Shown: piece by piece, positions 32,045-41,983 of the stretch
How positions within the stretch are numbered: position 1 is the stretch's first letter
Layout of the letters: every line of letters begins with the position of its first letter
Assembly (NCBI RefSeq): GCF_017308985.1
Contig: NZ_JADWPE010000004.1
Location: forward strand, 23,624 to 87,623
Length of the DNA: 64,000 nt
Reading direction: 5' to 3'
DNA from: Lysobacter changpingensis
GTDB lineage: Bacteria > Pseudomonadota > Gammaproteobacteria > Xanthomonadales > Xanthomonadaceae
Position numbers and translations under genes: made by a program
Notes under the pieces: generated by a model
The model's input: only the letters and a program-made list of their open reading frames with translations
Databases searched by the model: none
What the model was told of the DNA's origin: nothing

Positions 32045-32600
32045 ACAGACTCCTTCGTACTTTGGCGAACACGCGCAGGTCGTGCGCATGGCCGTCCTTC
32101 ACGAGGGCGCAGCGCGCGACGCCCTCCTCGATGAAACCGTTCTTCAGCAGCACGCGCGCGGACGCCTCGTTGAACGTGAGCACATTCGCCTGCAGCCGAT
32201 GCAGCGAAAGCGCCTGCATCGCCCACGGCACGTACAACGCGACCGCGCGCGTCATCAGTCCGCGACCCCACATCGACCGGCCGAGCCAGTACCCCAGCTC
32301 CGCCGACTGACCGCGTTCCGCCTGCCCCGGCCGCGCGGCGATGCCGCCGCACGCCTGTCCGTCCACTTCGATGGCGAACACCGGATCGTCGAAATCGACG
32401 ACCTCGCCGGCGAGGAAGCGTTCGCCGTCCTCACGCGTGTACGGATGCGGGAAGCGGCTGCTCAGGCCGCGCACGACCTCCGCGTCGTTGGCGTGGCGCA
32501 GCAGCGGTTCGAGATCGTCCGCGCGCCACGCCCGCAGCACGAAGCCGTCGCCCTGCAGGCGGACGGAACGTGGATCGCGGACGGGCGGGCTGGCGAGCAT
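32031..32600 (-). CDS. GNAT N-acetyltransferase, RimJ/RimL type
   Basis: This 189-aa acetyltransferase is of the family that includes ribosomal-protein N-acetyltransferases RimJ and RimL. Evidence is the start LQGDGFVLRAWRADDLEPLLRHAND, the acetyl-CoA-binding region ELGYWLGRSMWGRGLMTRAV and LHRLQANVLTFNEASARVLLKNGF. The substrate is not known. The ATG at 32600 gives the normal length; the open frame runs on to 32783 but the added residues look like random translation. It is the first gene of the three-gene run with the two methyltransferases. Confidence 0.85.
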   Translation of the reverse strand: MLASPPVRDPRSVRLQGDGFVLRAWRADDLEPLLRHANDAEVVRGLSSRFPHPYTREDGERFLAGEVVDFDDPVFAIEVDGQACGGIAARPGQAERGQSAELGYWLGRSMWGRGLMTRAVALYVPWAMQALSLHRLQANVLTFNEASARVLLKNGFIEEGVARCALVKDGHAHDLRVFAKVRRSLCDAP

Positions 32601-32703
32601 GCGCACAGGGTACCCGCGCGAGGGCGCGGGAATCCGAACGGCGTGTTCAGTCGGGCCCCGCCGCCTGCCCGTTGCCGGGACGAAGGCGGCGGAACCGGCG
32701 GAT

Positions 32704-34260
32704 TCAGCCTTCGCCCTGCAGCGAGGGCTGCGCGGACGCGGCGGCGGCGGACTCGTCCGCCGGCTGCGCGCCGCGACGGCCACGCCAGAAATCGGCGTTG
32801 CGGATGCCCAGCGCGTCCGGATCGAACACCGGGTCCAGGCCCAGCTTCTTCTGCCGTTCGTAATCGCGCAGCGCGATCATCGCCGGCTTGGCGAGGATCA
32901 GGATCGCGATGATGTTGAGCCACGCCATCAGGCCCACGCCGATGTCGCCCAGCGCCCAGGCCACGGTCGCGTTGTGCGAGGCGCCGAAGATCACCATGGC
33001 GATGATGCCCAGCCGCAGCAGCAGCACGGTCAGCGGGCGGCGACGGCCGCCGTTGACGTAGGCCAGGTTGGTTTCGGCCATGTAGTAATAGGCCATGATC
33101 GTGGTGAAGGCGAAGAAGAACAGCGCCACCGCGACGAAGCCCGCGCCCCAGCCCGGCAGCACCGATTCCACCGCCGCCTGCGCGAAGCCCGGTCCCGCCT
33201 CGATGCCCGCCAGCCCCGAATACAGCGCCGCACCGTCGGCGGCGACCACGTTGTAACGGCCGGTGGAGAGGATCAGGAAGGCGGTGGCGGTGCACACCAT
33301 CATCGTGTCGAAGTAGATCGCGAACGCCTGCACGTAACCCTGCTTGGCCGGATGCGAGACCTCCGCCGCGGCCGCCGCGTGCGGACCGGTGCCCTGGCCT
33401 GCCTCGTTGGCGTAGATGCCGCGCTTGACGCCCCACTCCACCGCCAGGCCGAGCAGTGCGCCGTACGCCGCGTGGCCGCCGAACGCGCTGGAGAAGATCA
33501 TGCCGAACATCTCCGGCACCTGCCCGGCGTTCATCGCCATCACGACCACGGCCATCAGGATGTAGCCCATCGCCATGAACGGCACGACGATCTCGGCGAA
33601 GTTCGCGATGCGCTTCACGCCGCCGAAGATGATGATCGCCAGCAGCACCGACACCGCCGCGCCGATGCCGAGCTTGAACGCGACGCGCGCATCCAGCCCG
33701 AACCACTGGCCGTCGAGCGAACCGCACAGCGCCGAGCCGTGGCACACGTTGGCGGCGCTGTCGGCGATGGCGTTGGCCTGCACGCCGGGCATCAGGAAGC
33801 CGGCGGCGGCGATCGTCGCGATCGCGAAGGCCATCGCGTACCACTTCAGGCCCATCGCCTTCTCGATGTAGTACGCCGGACCGCCGCGGTAGCGACCTTC
33901 GGCGTCCTTGGTCTTGTAGATCTGCGCGAGCGTGGATTCCACGTACGACGTCGACGCGCCGAGGAAGCCCATCACCCACATCCAGAAGATCGCGCCCGGC
34001 CCGCCGAACGCGATCGCCGTGGCCACGCCGGCGATGTTGCCGATGCCGATGCGCCCGGCCATCGACATCGCCAGCGCCTGGAACGACGACACGCCCGCCT
34101 CTGACTTCTGCCCGGCGACGGTGAGGCGGAACATCTCGACGAAGCCGCGCACCTGCATGAAGCGGGTGCGGATGCTGAAGTACAGGCCGGCGCCGAGGCA
34201 CATGAAGATCAGTGCCTGGCTCCAGACGATGCCGTTGACGGCGCTAAGGATGTTTTCCAC
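32704..34260 (-). CDS. AGCS-family amino acid:cation symporter
   Basis: This inner-membrane transporter of the alanine/glycine:cation symporter family has about ten hydrophobic segments over 518 aa. Family marks include AMSMAGRIGIGNIAGVATAIAFGGPGAIFWMW, the YVESTLAQIYK segment and the GQGTGPHAAAAAEVSHPAKQG loop. It probably takes up alanine or glycine with sodium. The C-terminal 30 residues are Ala/Gly-rich and end near a small GC palindrome. It is an apparently single gene. The 153 nt between it and the RND gene hold no feature I can support. Confidence 0.92.
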   Translation of the reverse strand: MENILSAVNGIVWSQALIFMCLGAGLYFSIRTRFMQVRGFVEMFRLTVAGQKSEAGVSSFQALAMSMAGRIGIGNIAGVATAIAFGGPGAIFWMWVMGFLGASTSYVESTLAQIYKTKDAEGRYRGGPAYYIEKAMGLKWYAMAFAIATIAAAGFLMPGVQANAIADSAANVCHGSALCGSLDGQWFGLDARVAFKLGIGAAVSVLLAIIIFGGVKRIANFAEIVVPFMAMGYILMAVVVMAMNAGQVPEMFGMIFSSAFGGHAAYGALLGLAVEWGVKRGIYANEAGQGTGPHAAAAAEVSHPAKQGYVQAFAIYFDTMMVCTATAFLILSTGRYNVVAADGAALYSGLAGIEAGPGFAQAAVESVLPGWGAGFVAVALFFFAFTTIMAYYYMAETNLAYVNGGRRRPLTVLLLRLGIIAMVIFGASHNATVAWALGDIGVGLMAWLNIIAILILAKPAMIALRDYERQKKLGLDPVFDPDALGIRNADFWRGRRGAQPADESAAAASAQPSLQGEG

Positions 34261-34413
34261 GCAGGCTCCCGGACGGAGGAAAGGGCGTCGCCCCGTCGTG
34301 GGGGAACCGCCCGATTCTGCATGAAAGCGCGGCGCCGTGCGTGCCTGCCGGCGATCCGCGCAGACAGGTTCGAACCTGCGCCGTCATGCTCGCCCCGGCA
34401 CGAAGGGCACGCG

Positions 34414-37400
34414 TTACGCGTGCCCGCCCACCGACGGCGTCGTGGCCTCCAGCTTCTCCAGCTCCTGGCCCACCGCTTCGGGCGATCGCGTGTACTTCGC
34501 CAGCAGCATGTAGAACGCCGGCACCACGAACAGCGACAGCAACGTCGAGAACGAGACGCCGAAGATCACCACGATGCCGATGGTCGCGCGGCTTGCCGAA
34601 CCCGGGCCGCCGGCGAGCACCAGCGGGATCGCGCCGACGACCGTCGCGATCGAGGTCATCAGGATCGGGCGCAAACGGACCGAGGAGGCCTCGACGATCG
34701 CCTCGCGGATGCTGCGGCCTTCGTCGCGCAGCTGGTTGGCGAACTCGACGATCAGGATGCCGTTCTTCGCCGCCAGGCCCACCAGCATCACGATGCCGAT
34801 CTGGCTGAACAGGTTGAGCGTGCCGCCCGTCGCGGCGAGGCCGATCAGCGCGCCGAGCACGCCCAGCGGCACGGTGAGCATGATCACGAACGGATGGATG
34901 AAGCTTTCGAACTGCGCGGCGAGCACCAGGTACACGACGAGCAGCGCCAGGGTGAAGGTCAGCAGCACCGCACCGCCGGCCTGGATGTACTCGCGCGACT
35001 CGCCCTTCCAGTCGATCTGCGCATGATCCGGAAGCTCCGCGCGCACGGTGTCCTGCAACCAGGTGATCGCATCGCCCATCGGATAGCCCGGCGTGAGGCC
35101 GGCGCTGATCGTGATGGCGCGCAGTCGGTTGAAGCGGTTGAGGCTGCCGGGCTCGGCGAGTTCGCGCAGCGTCACCAGGTTCGACAGCGGGATCAGCGCG
35201 CCGTCGCGCGCGCGCACCTGGATCGCCGCGAGGTCTTCAGGCGAAGCGCGCAGTTCGCGGTCGGACTGCACGACCACGTCGTACTCCTCGCCGTTCTGCA
35301 CGAAGGTGGTGACGCGGCGGCTGCCCATCATGGTTTCCAGCGCGTGGCCGATGTCGGTCACCGGCACGCCCAGGTCGGCGGCGCGCTGACGGTCGATCTC
35401 CACGCGCATCTGCGGGCGCGTTTCCTTGTAGTCCGAATCGACCGAGAAGAAACCCGGGTTGGTTTCCATCTTCGCGATCAGCTTGTCGCGCCACTGCGCC
35501 AGTTCGGCGTATTCCGGGCCGCCCAGCACGATGTTGATCGGCTGGCCGCGCGAGCGCACCAGGCCGCCGGACACCTGCGGCATCGCGCGCACGCCGGGCA
35601 GCTTGCCCAGTTCGGACCGCAACGATTCGGCGACGTCGGCGGTGGAGGTGGTGCGGTTCTTCCAGTCCTGCAGGAACACCGAGATGCGACCGGTGTGCAT
35701 CTCCTCGCTGGCGCCGAAGCCGCCCGGCACGCGCGGGTTGTAGCGCTGGATGGTCTCGCCCTCGCCGGTGTGTGCGGCGACGATCTTCTCGACCTGCTGC
35801 ACCTGGCCGACGGTGTAGTCGAAACCGGCGCCTTCCGGCCCCTGGATGGAGATCGAGAAGAAGCCGCGATCCTCCGCCGGCGCCAGTTCCGACGGAACCA
35901 GCTTCAGCAGCAAGCCGCTCACCACCATCGTCGCGAGCATCACGCCGACGACGAGCATCCACAGCTTCGACGGCTTGTGGTCGGTCACGCGCGAGAGCAG
36001 CCCGCGATAGCGCGAGGTGACGCCGTCCAGGCGCGCGTTCACCCAGCGGTGGACGACGTTGGATTTCTCCTGGCTGTGCGGGCGCACGAGCTTGGAGGAC
36101 ATCATCGGCGTGAGCGTCAGCGCGACGAAGGCCGAGATCGCCACCGCGCCGGCCAGCGCGACCGACAACTCGCGGAACAGGCGACCGGTGTTGCCTTCCA
36201 TGAAGCCCACCGGCAGGAACACCGCGACCAGCACGGCGGTGGTCGCGATCACCGCGAACGCCACCTGCGCCGTGCCGCGCTTGGCCGCGACCAGGCGCGG
36301 CTCGCCCAGGTCGGTGCGTCGCTGGATGTTTTCCAGCACGACGATGGCGTCGTCCACCACCAGGCCGATCGCCAGCACCAGTGCGAGCAGCGTCAGCAGG
36401 TTGATCGAGAAGCCGAACAGGTACAGCGGGATGAACGCGGCGATCAGGCACACCGGCACCGTCACCGCCGGGATCAGCGCGGCGCGGAAGCTGCCCAGGA
36501 ACAGCCAGATCACCACCAGCACCAGCACGATCGCCTCGATCAGCGTGTGGTACACGCGTTCCACCGCCGATTCGATGAAGATCGTGGTATCGAAGGCGAC
36601 GAAGATCTTGGTGCCTTCCGGCAGCGTCTTCTGCACCTTCTCCGCTTCGGCGCGCACCGCGCGCGCGACGTCGAGGCTGTTGGCGGTGGAGGTCTTGACG
36701 ATGCCCAGGCCGATGTTCGGCTCGCCGTTGCTGCGGTAGTACGCGCGGCGTTCGGCGGACGCGAGCTCGATGCGCGACACATCGCCCATGCGCACCACGT
36801 AGCCGTCCACGCCCTTGCCCAGCGGGATCTGCGCGAAGTCTTCCGGCCGCTGGTAACTGCGCGCCACGCGCAGGGTGAAGTCGCGCGCGTTGGATTCGAT
36901 GCGGCCGGCGGGAAGCTCGACGTTCTCCGCTTCCAGCGCGTTCTCCACGTCGTTGACGGTGATGCCGCGCGCGGCGAGCGCGTCGCGGTCCAGCCAGATG
37001 CGCATCGCATAGCGCTGCTGGCCGCCGATGCGCACCTGCGCCACGCCGTCCACGGAGGACAGGCGATCGACCACGTAGCGTTCGGCGTAATCGGACAGCT
37101 GCAGCGTGTCCATGCGCGTGGAGCTCATGTTGAGCCACAGGATCGGGTCGGCGTCGGACTCGACCTTCTCGATTTCCGGCGGATCGGCCTCTTCCGGCAT
37201 GCGGTCGAGCACGCGGCTGACCGCGTCGCGCACGTCGTTGGCGGCGGCTTCGATCTCGCGGTTGAGCGTGAATTCGATGCTGATCGCCGCGCGTCCGTTG
37301 ACGCTGCGCGATTCGATCGTCTCGATGCCTTCGATGCCCGCCAGCGCGTCTTCCAGGATCTGGGTGATGCGCGTTTCCACCACCGCCGCCGAGGCGCCGG

Positions 37401-37554
37401 GATAGTTCACGTCCACCGAGACGATCGGCGGATCGATCGCCGGCAGTTCGCGCAGGGTGAGGCGCGAGAACGCCATCACGCCCAGCACGATGATGAGCAG
37501 GCTCATCACCGTGGCGAACACGGGACGGCGGATCGAGAGGTCGGACAGATTCAT
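34414..37554 (-). CDS. RND multidrug efflux pump, inner-membrane subunit
   Basis: This HAE1-type proton-driven exporter of 1046 aa has 12 transmembrane helices in two repeats. Seen are the start LSDLSIRRPVFATVMSLLIIVLG, the first large periplasmic loop, the second helix block (VVDDAIVVLENIQRR, with the acidic proton-relay pair in that helix), LTPMMSSKL, and the duplicated half ending GGPGSASRATIGIVV and VVPAFYMLLAKY. The adaptor gene is just upstream on the same strand. No outer-membrane TolC-like gene is in the window, so the pump must use one encoded elsewhere. Substrates are unknown. Confidence 0.93.
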   Translation of the reverse strand: MNLSDLSIRRPVFATVMSLLIIVLGVMAFSRLTLRELPAIDPPIVSVDVNYPGASAAVVETRITQILEDALAGIEGIETIESRSVNGRAAISIEFTLNREIEAAANDVRDAVSRVLDRMPEEADPPEIEKVESDADPILWLNMSSTRMDTLQLSDYAERYVVDRLSSVDGVAQVRIGGQQRYAMRIWLDRDALAARGITVNDVENALEAENVELPAGRIESNARDFTLRVARSYQRPEDFAQIPLGKGVDGYVVRMGDVSRIELASAERRAYYRSNGEPNIGLGIVKTSTANSLDVARAVRAEAEKVQKTLPEGTKIFVAFDTTIFIESAVERVYHTLIEAIVLVLVVIWLFLGSFRAALIPAVTVPVCLIAAFIPLYLFGFSINLLTLLALVLAIGLVVDDAIVVLENIQRRTDLGEPRLVAAKRGTAQVAFAVIATTAVLVAVFLPVGFMEGNTGRLFRELSVALAGAVAISAFVALTLTPMMSSKLVRPHSQEKSNVVHRWVNARLDGVTSRYRGLLSRVTDHKPSKLWMLVVGVMLATMVVSGLLLKLVPSELAPAEDRGFFSISIQGPEGAGFDYTVGQVQQVEKIVAAHTGEGETIQRYNPRVPGGFGASEEMHTGRISVFLQDWKNRTTSTADVAESLRSELGKLPGVRAMPQVSGGLVRSRGQPINIVLGGPEYAELAQWRDKLIAKMETNPGFFSVDSDYKETRPQMRVEIDRQRAADLGVPVTDIGHALETMMGSRRVTTFVQNGEEYDVVVQSDRELRASPEDLAAIQVRARDGALIPLSNLVTLRELAEPGSLNRFNRLRAITISAGLTPGYPMGDAITWLQDTVRAELPDHAQIDWKGESREYIQAGGAVLLTFTLALLVVYLVLAAQFESFIHPFVIMLTVPLGVLGALIGLAATGGTLNLFSQIGIVMLVGLAAKNGILIVEFANQLRDEGRSIREAIVEASSVRLRPILMTSIATVVGAIPLVLAGGPGSASRATIGIVVIFGVSFSTLLSLFVVPAFYMLLAKYTRSPEAVGQELEKLEATTPSVGGHA

Positions 37555-37565
37555 GACGTCACCCG

Positions 37566-37650
37566 TGGAGGAGTGAGGAACGAGAAGCGGGGCGTGGGAC
37601 CGGCGATGAAGCGCTTCCGCTCACTTCCCACTCCTCCTCGCTCGCTTGCG
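37566..37650. repeat. Family C element between RND pump and adaptor genes
   Basis: The left arm reads GGAGTGA-GGAACGA-GAAGCGG. The right arm on the other strand is made of GGAGGAG and GTGAGCG-type heptamers. It fills nearly all of the intercistronic gap, inside a probable operon. Confidence 0.65.
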
Positions 37651-37654
37651 ATGC

Positions 37655-38776
37655 TCAGCCGGCCTTGGCCGTGCCGTTCTTCGTGGCGGCGCCGACTTCG
37701 CCCGCCGGCGCCTTGTCGCCCGCCGCGTCGACGATGCGCGCGCCCACGCGCAGCTTGCCGGTGCCGTCCACGACGATGCGGTCGCCGACGTTCAGGCCCT
37801 GCGCCACTTCGGCGAGGCCGTCACGACGGCTGCCGACCTTGATGTCCACGCGTTCGACCGAGGAGTCGGGCTTGACGCGGTAGACGAACGAATCGGTGCC
37901 GACCTGCACGATGGAGATTTCCGGCACCAGCAGCGCCTCGCGCTGCGGGCGCGACAGCGTGACCTGCATCAGCATGCCCGGGCGCAGCGCGCGGTCGGGG
38001 TTGGCGAAATCGCCGCGCACCACGACCGAACGCGTGGCTTCGTCCACGCGCGCGTCGATCGTGCTGACCTGGCCTTCGAACGTGCGGCCGGGATACGCCG
38101 CGCTGGTCCCGGCGACCTGCTGGCCGACGCCGAGCGCGGCGATCAGCGCCTCGGGCACCGGGAAATCGACGTAGACGCGGGCGGTGTCGTCGAGCGTGGC
38201 GATCGCCGTGCCCGGCTGGACCAGCGCGCCGGGGCTGACCTGGCGGATGCCGAGCACGCCGGAGAACGGCGCGCGGATCACGCGGTCGCCGATGTCGGCG
38301 CGCATCTGCGCGACACGGGCCCGCGCGGCATCGCGCAGGGCGAGCTGGGTGTCGAGGGTGGAACGCGCGACGAGCTGCTGGTCGGCGAGTTCGCGCTGGC
38401 GCTGGTAGAGGCGTTCGGCTTCGTTGGCGGTGGCTTCGGCCTGCTTCAGCGCGGCCTCCTGCTGGCGGCCGGTGAGCGTGACCAGCGGCGCGCCCGCGGC
38501 CACCACGTCGCCGCTTTCGAAATGCACCTGCTGCACCGTCTCGCTGACCTTGGCGGTTACGGTGATGGATTCGCGCGCCTTCACGTTGCCCAGCGCCAGC
38601 ACCGTGTCGCTGAACGGCTGCAGGCGCACGCGCTGCGTGGTGACCGGGATCGGGCGCTCGCCGCCGTCCTGGCGCTGCTCGGCGCCATTGCTGCCGCATG
38701 CGACGGTCGCGCCGGCGAGGGCCAGCACGAGGCCGGCTCGGAGGACGCGAAAACTGAAGCTGGAGCGAGGTCGCAT
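37655..38776 (-). CDS. RND periplasmic adaptor (membrane fusion) lipoprotein
   Basis: This HlyD/MexA-type adaptor of 373 aa is partner of the downstream RND pump. The signal peptide ends in a lipobox (LALAGATVAC), so the mature protein is probably lipid-anchored. The barrel-sandwich domain (ITVTAKVSETVQQVHFESGDVV; VIRAPFSGVLGIRQVSPGALVQPG) flanks a coiled-coil hairpin (residues about 115-165). A C-terminal beta-barrel follows. The last 25 residues are Ala/Gly/Lys-rich. The gap to the RND gene holds a family C element. No regulator gene is adjacent. Confidence 0.92.
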   Translation of the reverse strand: MRPRSSFSFRVLRAGLVLALAGATVACGSNGAEQRQDGGERPIPVTTQRVRLQPFSDTVLALGNVKARESITVTAKVSETVQQVHFESGDVVAAGAPLVTLTGRQQEAALKQAEATANEAERLYQRQRELADQQLVARSTLDTQLALRDAARARVAQMRADIGDRVIRAPFSGVLGIRQVSPGALVQPGTAIATLDDTARVYVDFPVPEALIAALGVGQQVAGTSAAYPGRTFEGQVSTIDARVDEATRSVVVRGDFANPDRALRPGMLMQVTLSRPQREALLVPEISIVQVGTDSFVYRVKPDSSVERVDIKVGSRRDGLAEVAQGLNVGDRIVVDGTGKLRVGARIVDAAGDKAPAGEVGAATKNGTAKAG

Positions 38777-39112
38777 GCGGGGCCTGGAAGGAAACGACGA
38801 AGGTGGAGCGGACGCGCTGTGAAGCCCGGGGATTCTAGCGGCCGATCTTCAACGGTCGCCTAGCCCATTGGTTGACAACCGATTGCGCAAACGCCTTCAC
38901 GCGCCAGATCGCGCAAGGCCGTCGGTCGGCCGGCGCCTGGCCGGGGCCGAACGGGATCTGACACCCGACTGTGGCACTCTCCGATGACGGTCTCGTGCAG
39001 GGCCGCGACAGGCGCCAGGGGCCCGCCACGCACCTGTCCGGCGCCCGCGGCTGGCCGCTTCCGGCGGCTCCGTCCGTCCCGCTCCAAGCCCACTCGCGCA
39101 GGAGTTCCCCCC
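38777..39112. other. Divergent intergenic region, no gene seen
   Basis: A 336-nt gap lies between the divergent adaptor and cysteine synthase genes. TTGACA at 38872 could be a -35 element but no good -10 follows at 16-18 nt. The frame open from 38984 into cysK is Arg/Pro-rich and unlike coding DNA of the family. I see no repeat of families A-D. Confidence 0.5.
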
Positions 39113-40069
39113 ATGATCCACGACAGCATCCTCGACACCATCGGCCGTACCCCGGTGGTGCGCCTGCACCGCCTCGCGCCGGAACACGTCACGCTCTACG
39201 CCAAGGTCGAGGCCTTCAACCCCGGCGGCTCGGTCAAGGACCGCCTGGCGCTGGCGATCGTCCTCGACGCCGAAGCGCGCGGCCAGCTCAAGCCGGGCGA
39301 CACCGTGGTCGAGGCCACGTCCGGCAACACCGGCGTGGCGCTGGCGATGGTCTGCGCCGCGCGCGGCTACAGGTTCGTGGCGGTCATGAGCGATTCGTTC
39401 TCGATGGAGCGCCGCAAGCTCATGCGCGCCTACGGGGCGAAACTCATCCTCACGCCCGCCGCCGAACGCGGGAGCGGCATGGTGCGCCGCGCCGCCGAAC
39501 TGGCGGAGAAGCACGGCTGGTTCCTCGCGCGCCAGTTCACCAACCCGGCCAATCCCGCGTACCACCGGCAGACCACGGCGGCGGAGATCCTGCGCGATTT
39601 CGCCGGCCGCCGGCTCGACCACTTCGTCACCGGCTGGGGCACGGGCGGCACGCTGACCGGCGTGGGCGAAGTGCTCAAGGTCGCGCGCCCGGAAGTGCGC
39701 GTGACCACGTGCGAACCGGCGGGAGCCTCGCTGCTGGCCGGCAAGGAATGGCAGCCGCACAAGATCCAGGGCTGGACCCCGGACTTCGTGCCGGAAGTGC
39801 TCAATCGCGACGTCGCCGATGCGATCCTGCCGGTCGACGACGTGCTCGCGCGCGACACCGCGCGTCGCCTGGCGCAGGAGGAAGGCCTGTTCGTCGGCAT
39901 TTCCGCCGGCGCCACCGCCGCCGCCGCGCTGGAAGTCGCGCGCAATGCCGAGGAAGGCTCGGTGATCCTGGCGATGCTCCCAGACACCGGCGAGCGTTAC
40001 CTCTCGACGTTCCTGTTCGAAGGGGTCAACGAAGGGTCGGATGACGAGTGGCTGGCGTCGCTGGGGTGA
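39113..40069 (+). CDS. cysK: Cysteine synthase (O-acetylserine sulfhydrylase)
   Basis: This PLP enzyme makes cysteine from O-acetylserine and sulfide. The PLP lysine is in NPGGSVKDRLA, the substrate loop is TSGNTGVALAM, the phosphate-binding loop is GTGGTLTGVG and the C-terminal SAGATAAAAL is present. At 318 aa it is close to CysK length; distinguishing CysK from CysM by sequence alone is not certain. ATG at 39113 has AGGAG eight bases upstream, and the protein start (MIHDSILDTIGRTPVV) matches family starts. Confidence 0.9.
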   Translation: MIHDSILDTIGRTPVVRLHRLAPEHVTLYAKVEAFNPGGSVKDRLALAIVLDAEARGQLKPGDTVVEATSGNTGVALAMVCAARGYRFVAVMSDSFSMERRKLMRAYGAKLILTPAAERGSGMVRRAAELAEKHGWFLARQFTNPANPAYHRQTTAAEILRDFAGRRLDHFVTGWGTGGTLTGVGEVLKVARPEVRVTTCEPAGASLLAGKEWQPHKIQGWTPDFVPEVLNRDVADAILPVDDVLARDTARRLAQEEGLFVGISAGATAAAALEVARNAEEGSVILAMLPDTGERYLSTFLFEGVNEGSDDEWLASLG

Positions 40070-40079
40070 CGCGCGTTCA

Positions 40080-40107
40080 GCCCCTCTGCCGTCGGGAGAG
40101 GGCGATC
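40080..40107. repeat. Family B (short form) remnant
   Basis: CCCCTCTGCCGTCGGGAGAGGG forms a 6-7 bp stem between cysK and the macrodomain gene. Confidence 0.6.
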
Positions 40108-40120
40108 GAAGTGGCTCCAC

Positions 40121-40642
40121 ATGCCCATCGAAGTCATCCAGACCGACATCACCACGCTCGACGTCGACGCCATCGTCAACGCCGCCAACGAGAGCCTGCT
40201 CGGCGGCGGCGGCGTGGATGGCGCGATCCACCGCGCGGCGGGGCCGGGGTTGCTCGCCGAATGCCGTTCGCTGCCCGAAGTGCGCCCCGGCGTGCGCTGC
40301 CCGACGGGCGAGGCGCGCGCCACCGGCGGGCATCGGTTGCCGGTGCGTGTCGTGATCCACACGGTGGGGCCGGTGTGGCGCGGCGGCGCTTCGGGCGAGC
40401 CGGCGCTGCTGGCGTCGTGTTATCGCCGGTCGCTGCGGCTGGCGCTGGAGCAGCGCGTCGCGTCGATGGCGTTTCCGGCGATCAGTTGCGGGATCTACGG
40501 CTACCCGCCGGAGTCGGCGGTGCCGGTCGCGGTGCGCGAAGTGCGCGACTGGCTGGCGCAACACGAAGCGCCGATGCGCGTGGTGTTCGCGTGCTTCGGG
40601 GAGACGATGGCGCGGTTGTATCGCGCGGAGCTGGGAGGTTGA
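40121..40642 (+). CDS. Macrodomain protein, YmdB-like O-acetyl-ADP-ribose deacetylase
   Basis: This single macrodomain of 173 aa binds or hydrolyses ADP-ribose derivatives. Signature segments are [28 protein letters not shown], the catalytic-type loop [32 protein letters not shown] and [12 protein letters not shown]. It is close to YmdB, which deacetylates O-acetyl-ADP-ribose and modulates RNase III in E. coli; the latter role is not assumed here. It follows cysK by 51 nt and may share its transcript. Confidence 0.92.
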   Translation: MPIEVIQTDITTLDVDAIVNAANESLLGGGGVDGAIHRAAGPGLLAECRSLPEVRPGVRCPTGEARATGGHRLPVRVVIHTVGPVWRGGASGEPALLASCYRRSLRLALEQRVASMAFPAISCGIYGYPPESAVPVAVREVRDWLAQHEAPMRVVFACFGETMARLYRAELGG

Positions 40643-40658
40643 GGCGTTCTGCGCGTCC

Positions 40659-40746
40659 TCCCGGGTGCGCTGCGCCTGGCCGGGCTACAAAGGCGAACTA
40701 TGCCGGGCGCTGGTAGCCCGGGTAAGGCCGAAGGCCGCACGGGGCC
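40659..40746. repeat. REP-like pair (family A), halves in opposite order
   Basis: Here the CCCGGGTGCGC...CCGGGCTAC half comes first and the TAGCCCGGGTAAGG half second, unlike the other ten copies. The second half is cut short at the napC stop. Confidence 0.8.
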
Positions 40747-40747
40747 C

Positions 40748-41356
40748 TCATCCTTGAGGAACCCCCGCCATGTCCGGCAGCCGATGCGCAATGCCCTTAT
40801 GGCAATCGATGCACGTCTTCTCCCCCGTGCCGAGCCAGCGCTTGTGGATCTGCGCGGCGCGCGAACCCTGGCGGGTGAGGTCCATCGAGTCGTACTGATG
40901 GCAGTTCCGGCATTCCAGCGAATCGTTCGCCTTCAGCCGCGCCCATTCGTGCATCGCCAGTTCCAGGCGGTGATCGAGGAACTTCTCGCGCGTGTTCACC
41001 GTGCCGAACACCTTGCCCCACACTTCCTTCGATGCCTGCATCTTGCGCGCGATCTTGTCGGTCCAGCGATGCGGCACGTGGCAGTCCGGGCACGTCGCGC
41101 GCACGCCGGAACGGTTGGTGTAGTGGATCGTCGTCTGCAGCTCCTGGTACACGTTGTCGCGCATCTCGTGGCAGCTCGTGCAGAACGCCTCGGTGTTGGT
41201 CGCTTCCAGCGCGGTGTTGAAGCCGCCCCAGAACACGATGCCCGCGACGAAGCCCGCCGCCACCAGGAACCCCAGGCTGTAATGCACGCTGGGGCGGCGC
41301 AGCGTGAGCCATATCGGCCGCAACCACGACCACACGCGTTCCCGGAGACGACGCAT
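40748..41356 (-). CDS. napC: NapC tetrahaem quinol dehydrogenase
   Basis: This membrane-anchored c-type cytochrome passes electrons from quinol to NapB and NapA. One N-terminal helix ([23 protein letters not shown]) is followed by four haem-binding CxxCH motifs: CTSCH, CPDCH, CRNCH, CIDCH. The length of 202 aa is typical. ATG at 41356 overlaps the napB stop. It is the last gene of napEFDABC. Confidence 0.95.
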   Translation of the reverse strand: MRRLRERVWSWLRPIWLTLRRPSVHYSLGFLVAAGFVAGIVFWGGFNTALEATNTEAFCTSCHEMRDNVYQELQTTIHYTNRSGVRATCPDCHVPHRWTDKIARKMQASKEVWGKVFGTVNTREKFLDHRLELAMHEWARLKANDSLECRNCHQYDSMDLTRQGSRAAQIHKRWLGTGEKTCIDCHKGIAHRLPDMAGVPQG

Positions 41357-41973
41357 CACGGCCTCCCCTGCGCGGTTTCCGCAGTGGCCGTGCCGGCTTC
41401 GGCCGCCGCGAGCACCGCGTCGATGGTCTGGAAGGTGTTGTTCACCAGCAGCGGCGCATCGGTCTGCACGACGTGGCACTGGTTGCAGAAGTAGCGCCGG
41501 GAGGAAATCGTCGCGAGGAACTGGTCGTCGCGGTCCATGTAGTGCGTGACGCTCACCGGCGGCGCCTGGAACTTCTCGGCGTTCGCGCGCGCGTGGCAGA
41601 GCATGCAGCGGTTGCTGTTCATGTCGACCTGGTAGCCATCGATCGCGTGCGGGATCGTCGGCGGCTGCATCGGATACGCGCGCTCGCGCTTCACGTCCAT
41701 GTTCTGCACGTGCCACAGCGGCTGCGGCGCGGCTTCCTGGTCGACCGGAATACCGCGGCGCAGCGCATCGACCTGCCGGAGATCGGTGCGGCCGAGCGCC
41801 GAATCCGCACGCACGACCGGCGTCGTCACTGCGGCGACTTCGCGTTGCGCTTCATGCTTCCGCTCGCTGCCGCGCCCGAACAGCCAGCCGGCGACGAACA
41901 CCAGGACCAGCAGCCCGACGGTGAGCGCGCCGGCGATCCACAACGGGCGATTTCGCGTGAATGCGTTGCTCAT
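41356..41973 (-). CDS. napB: NapB dihaem cytochrome subunit
   Basis: This periplasmic electron-transfer subunit of nitrate reductase has two haem motifs, CMLCH and CNQCH. The N-terminal hydrophobic segment ([23 protein letters not shown]) is an export signal or anchor and is longer than in many NapB. WHVQNMD and the [20 protein letters not shown] region are typical. The length is 205 aa. It overlaps napC by the ATGA junction; napA lies 10 nt upstream. Confidence 0.94.
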   Translation of the reverse strand: MSNAFTRNRPLWIAGALTVGLLVLVFVAGWLFGRGSERKHEAQREVAAVTTPVVRADSALGRTDLRQVDALRRGIPVDQEAAPQPLWHVQNMDVKRERAYPMQPPTIPHAIDGYQVDMNSNRCMLCHARANAEKFQAPPVSVTHYMDRDDQFLATISSRRYFCNQCHVVQTDAPLLVNNTFQTIDAVLAAAEAGTATAETAQGRP

Positions 41974-41983
41974 GGCCGGCCTC

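Noticed and set aside
31031..32089. Start of the RNA methyltransferase at 32089
   Set aside because: The GTG at 32044 has an AAGGAGT ribosome site; the extra 15 residues have none and lie within the acetyltransferase gene.
38984..39112. Longer start for cysteine synthase
   Set aside because: The added 43 residues are Arg/Pro-rich and unlike the family; AGGAG sits before the ATG at 39113.
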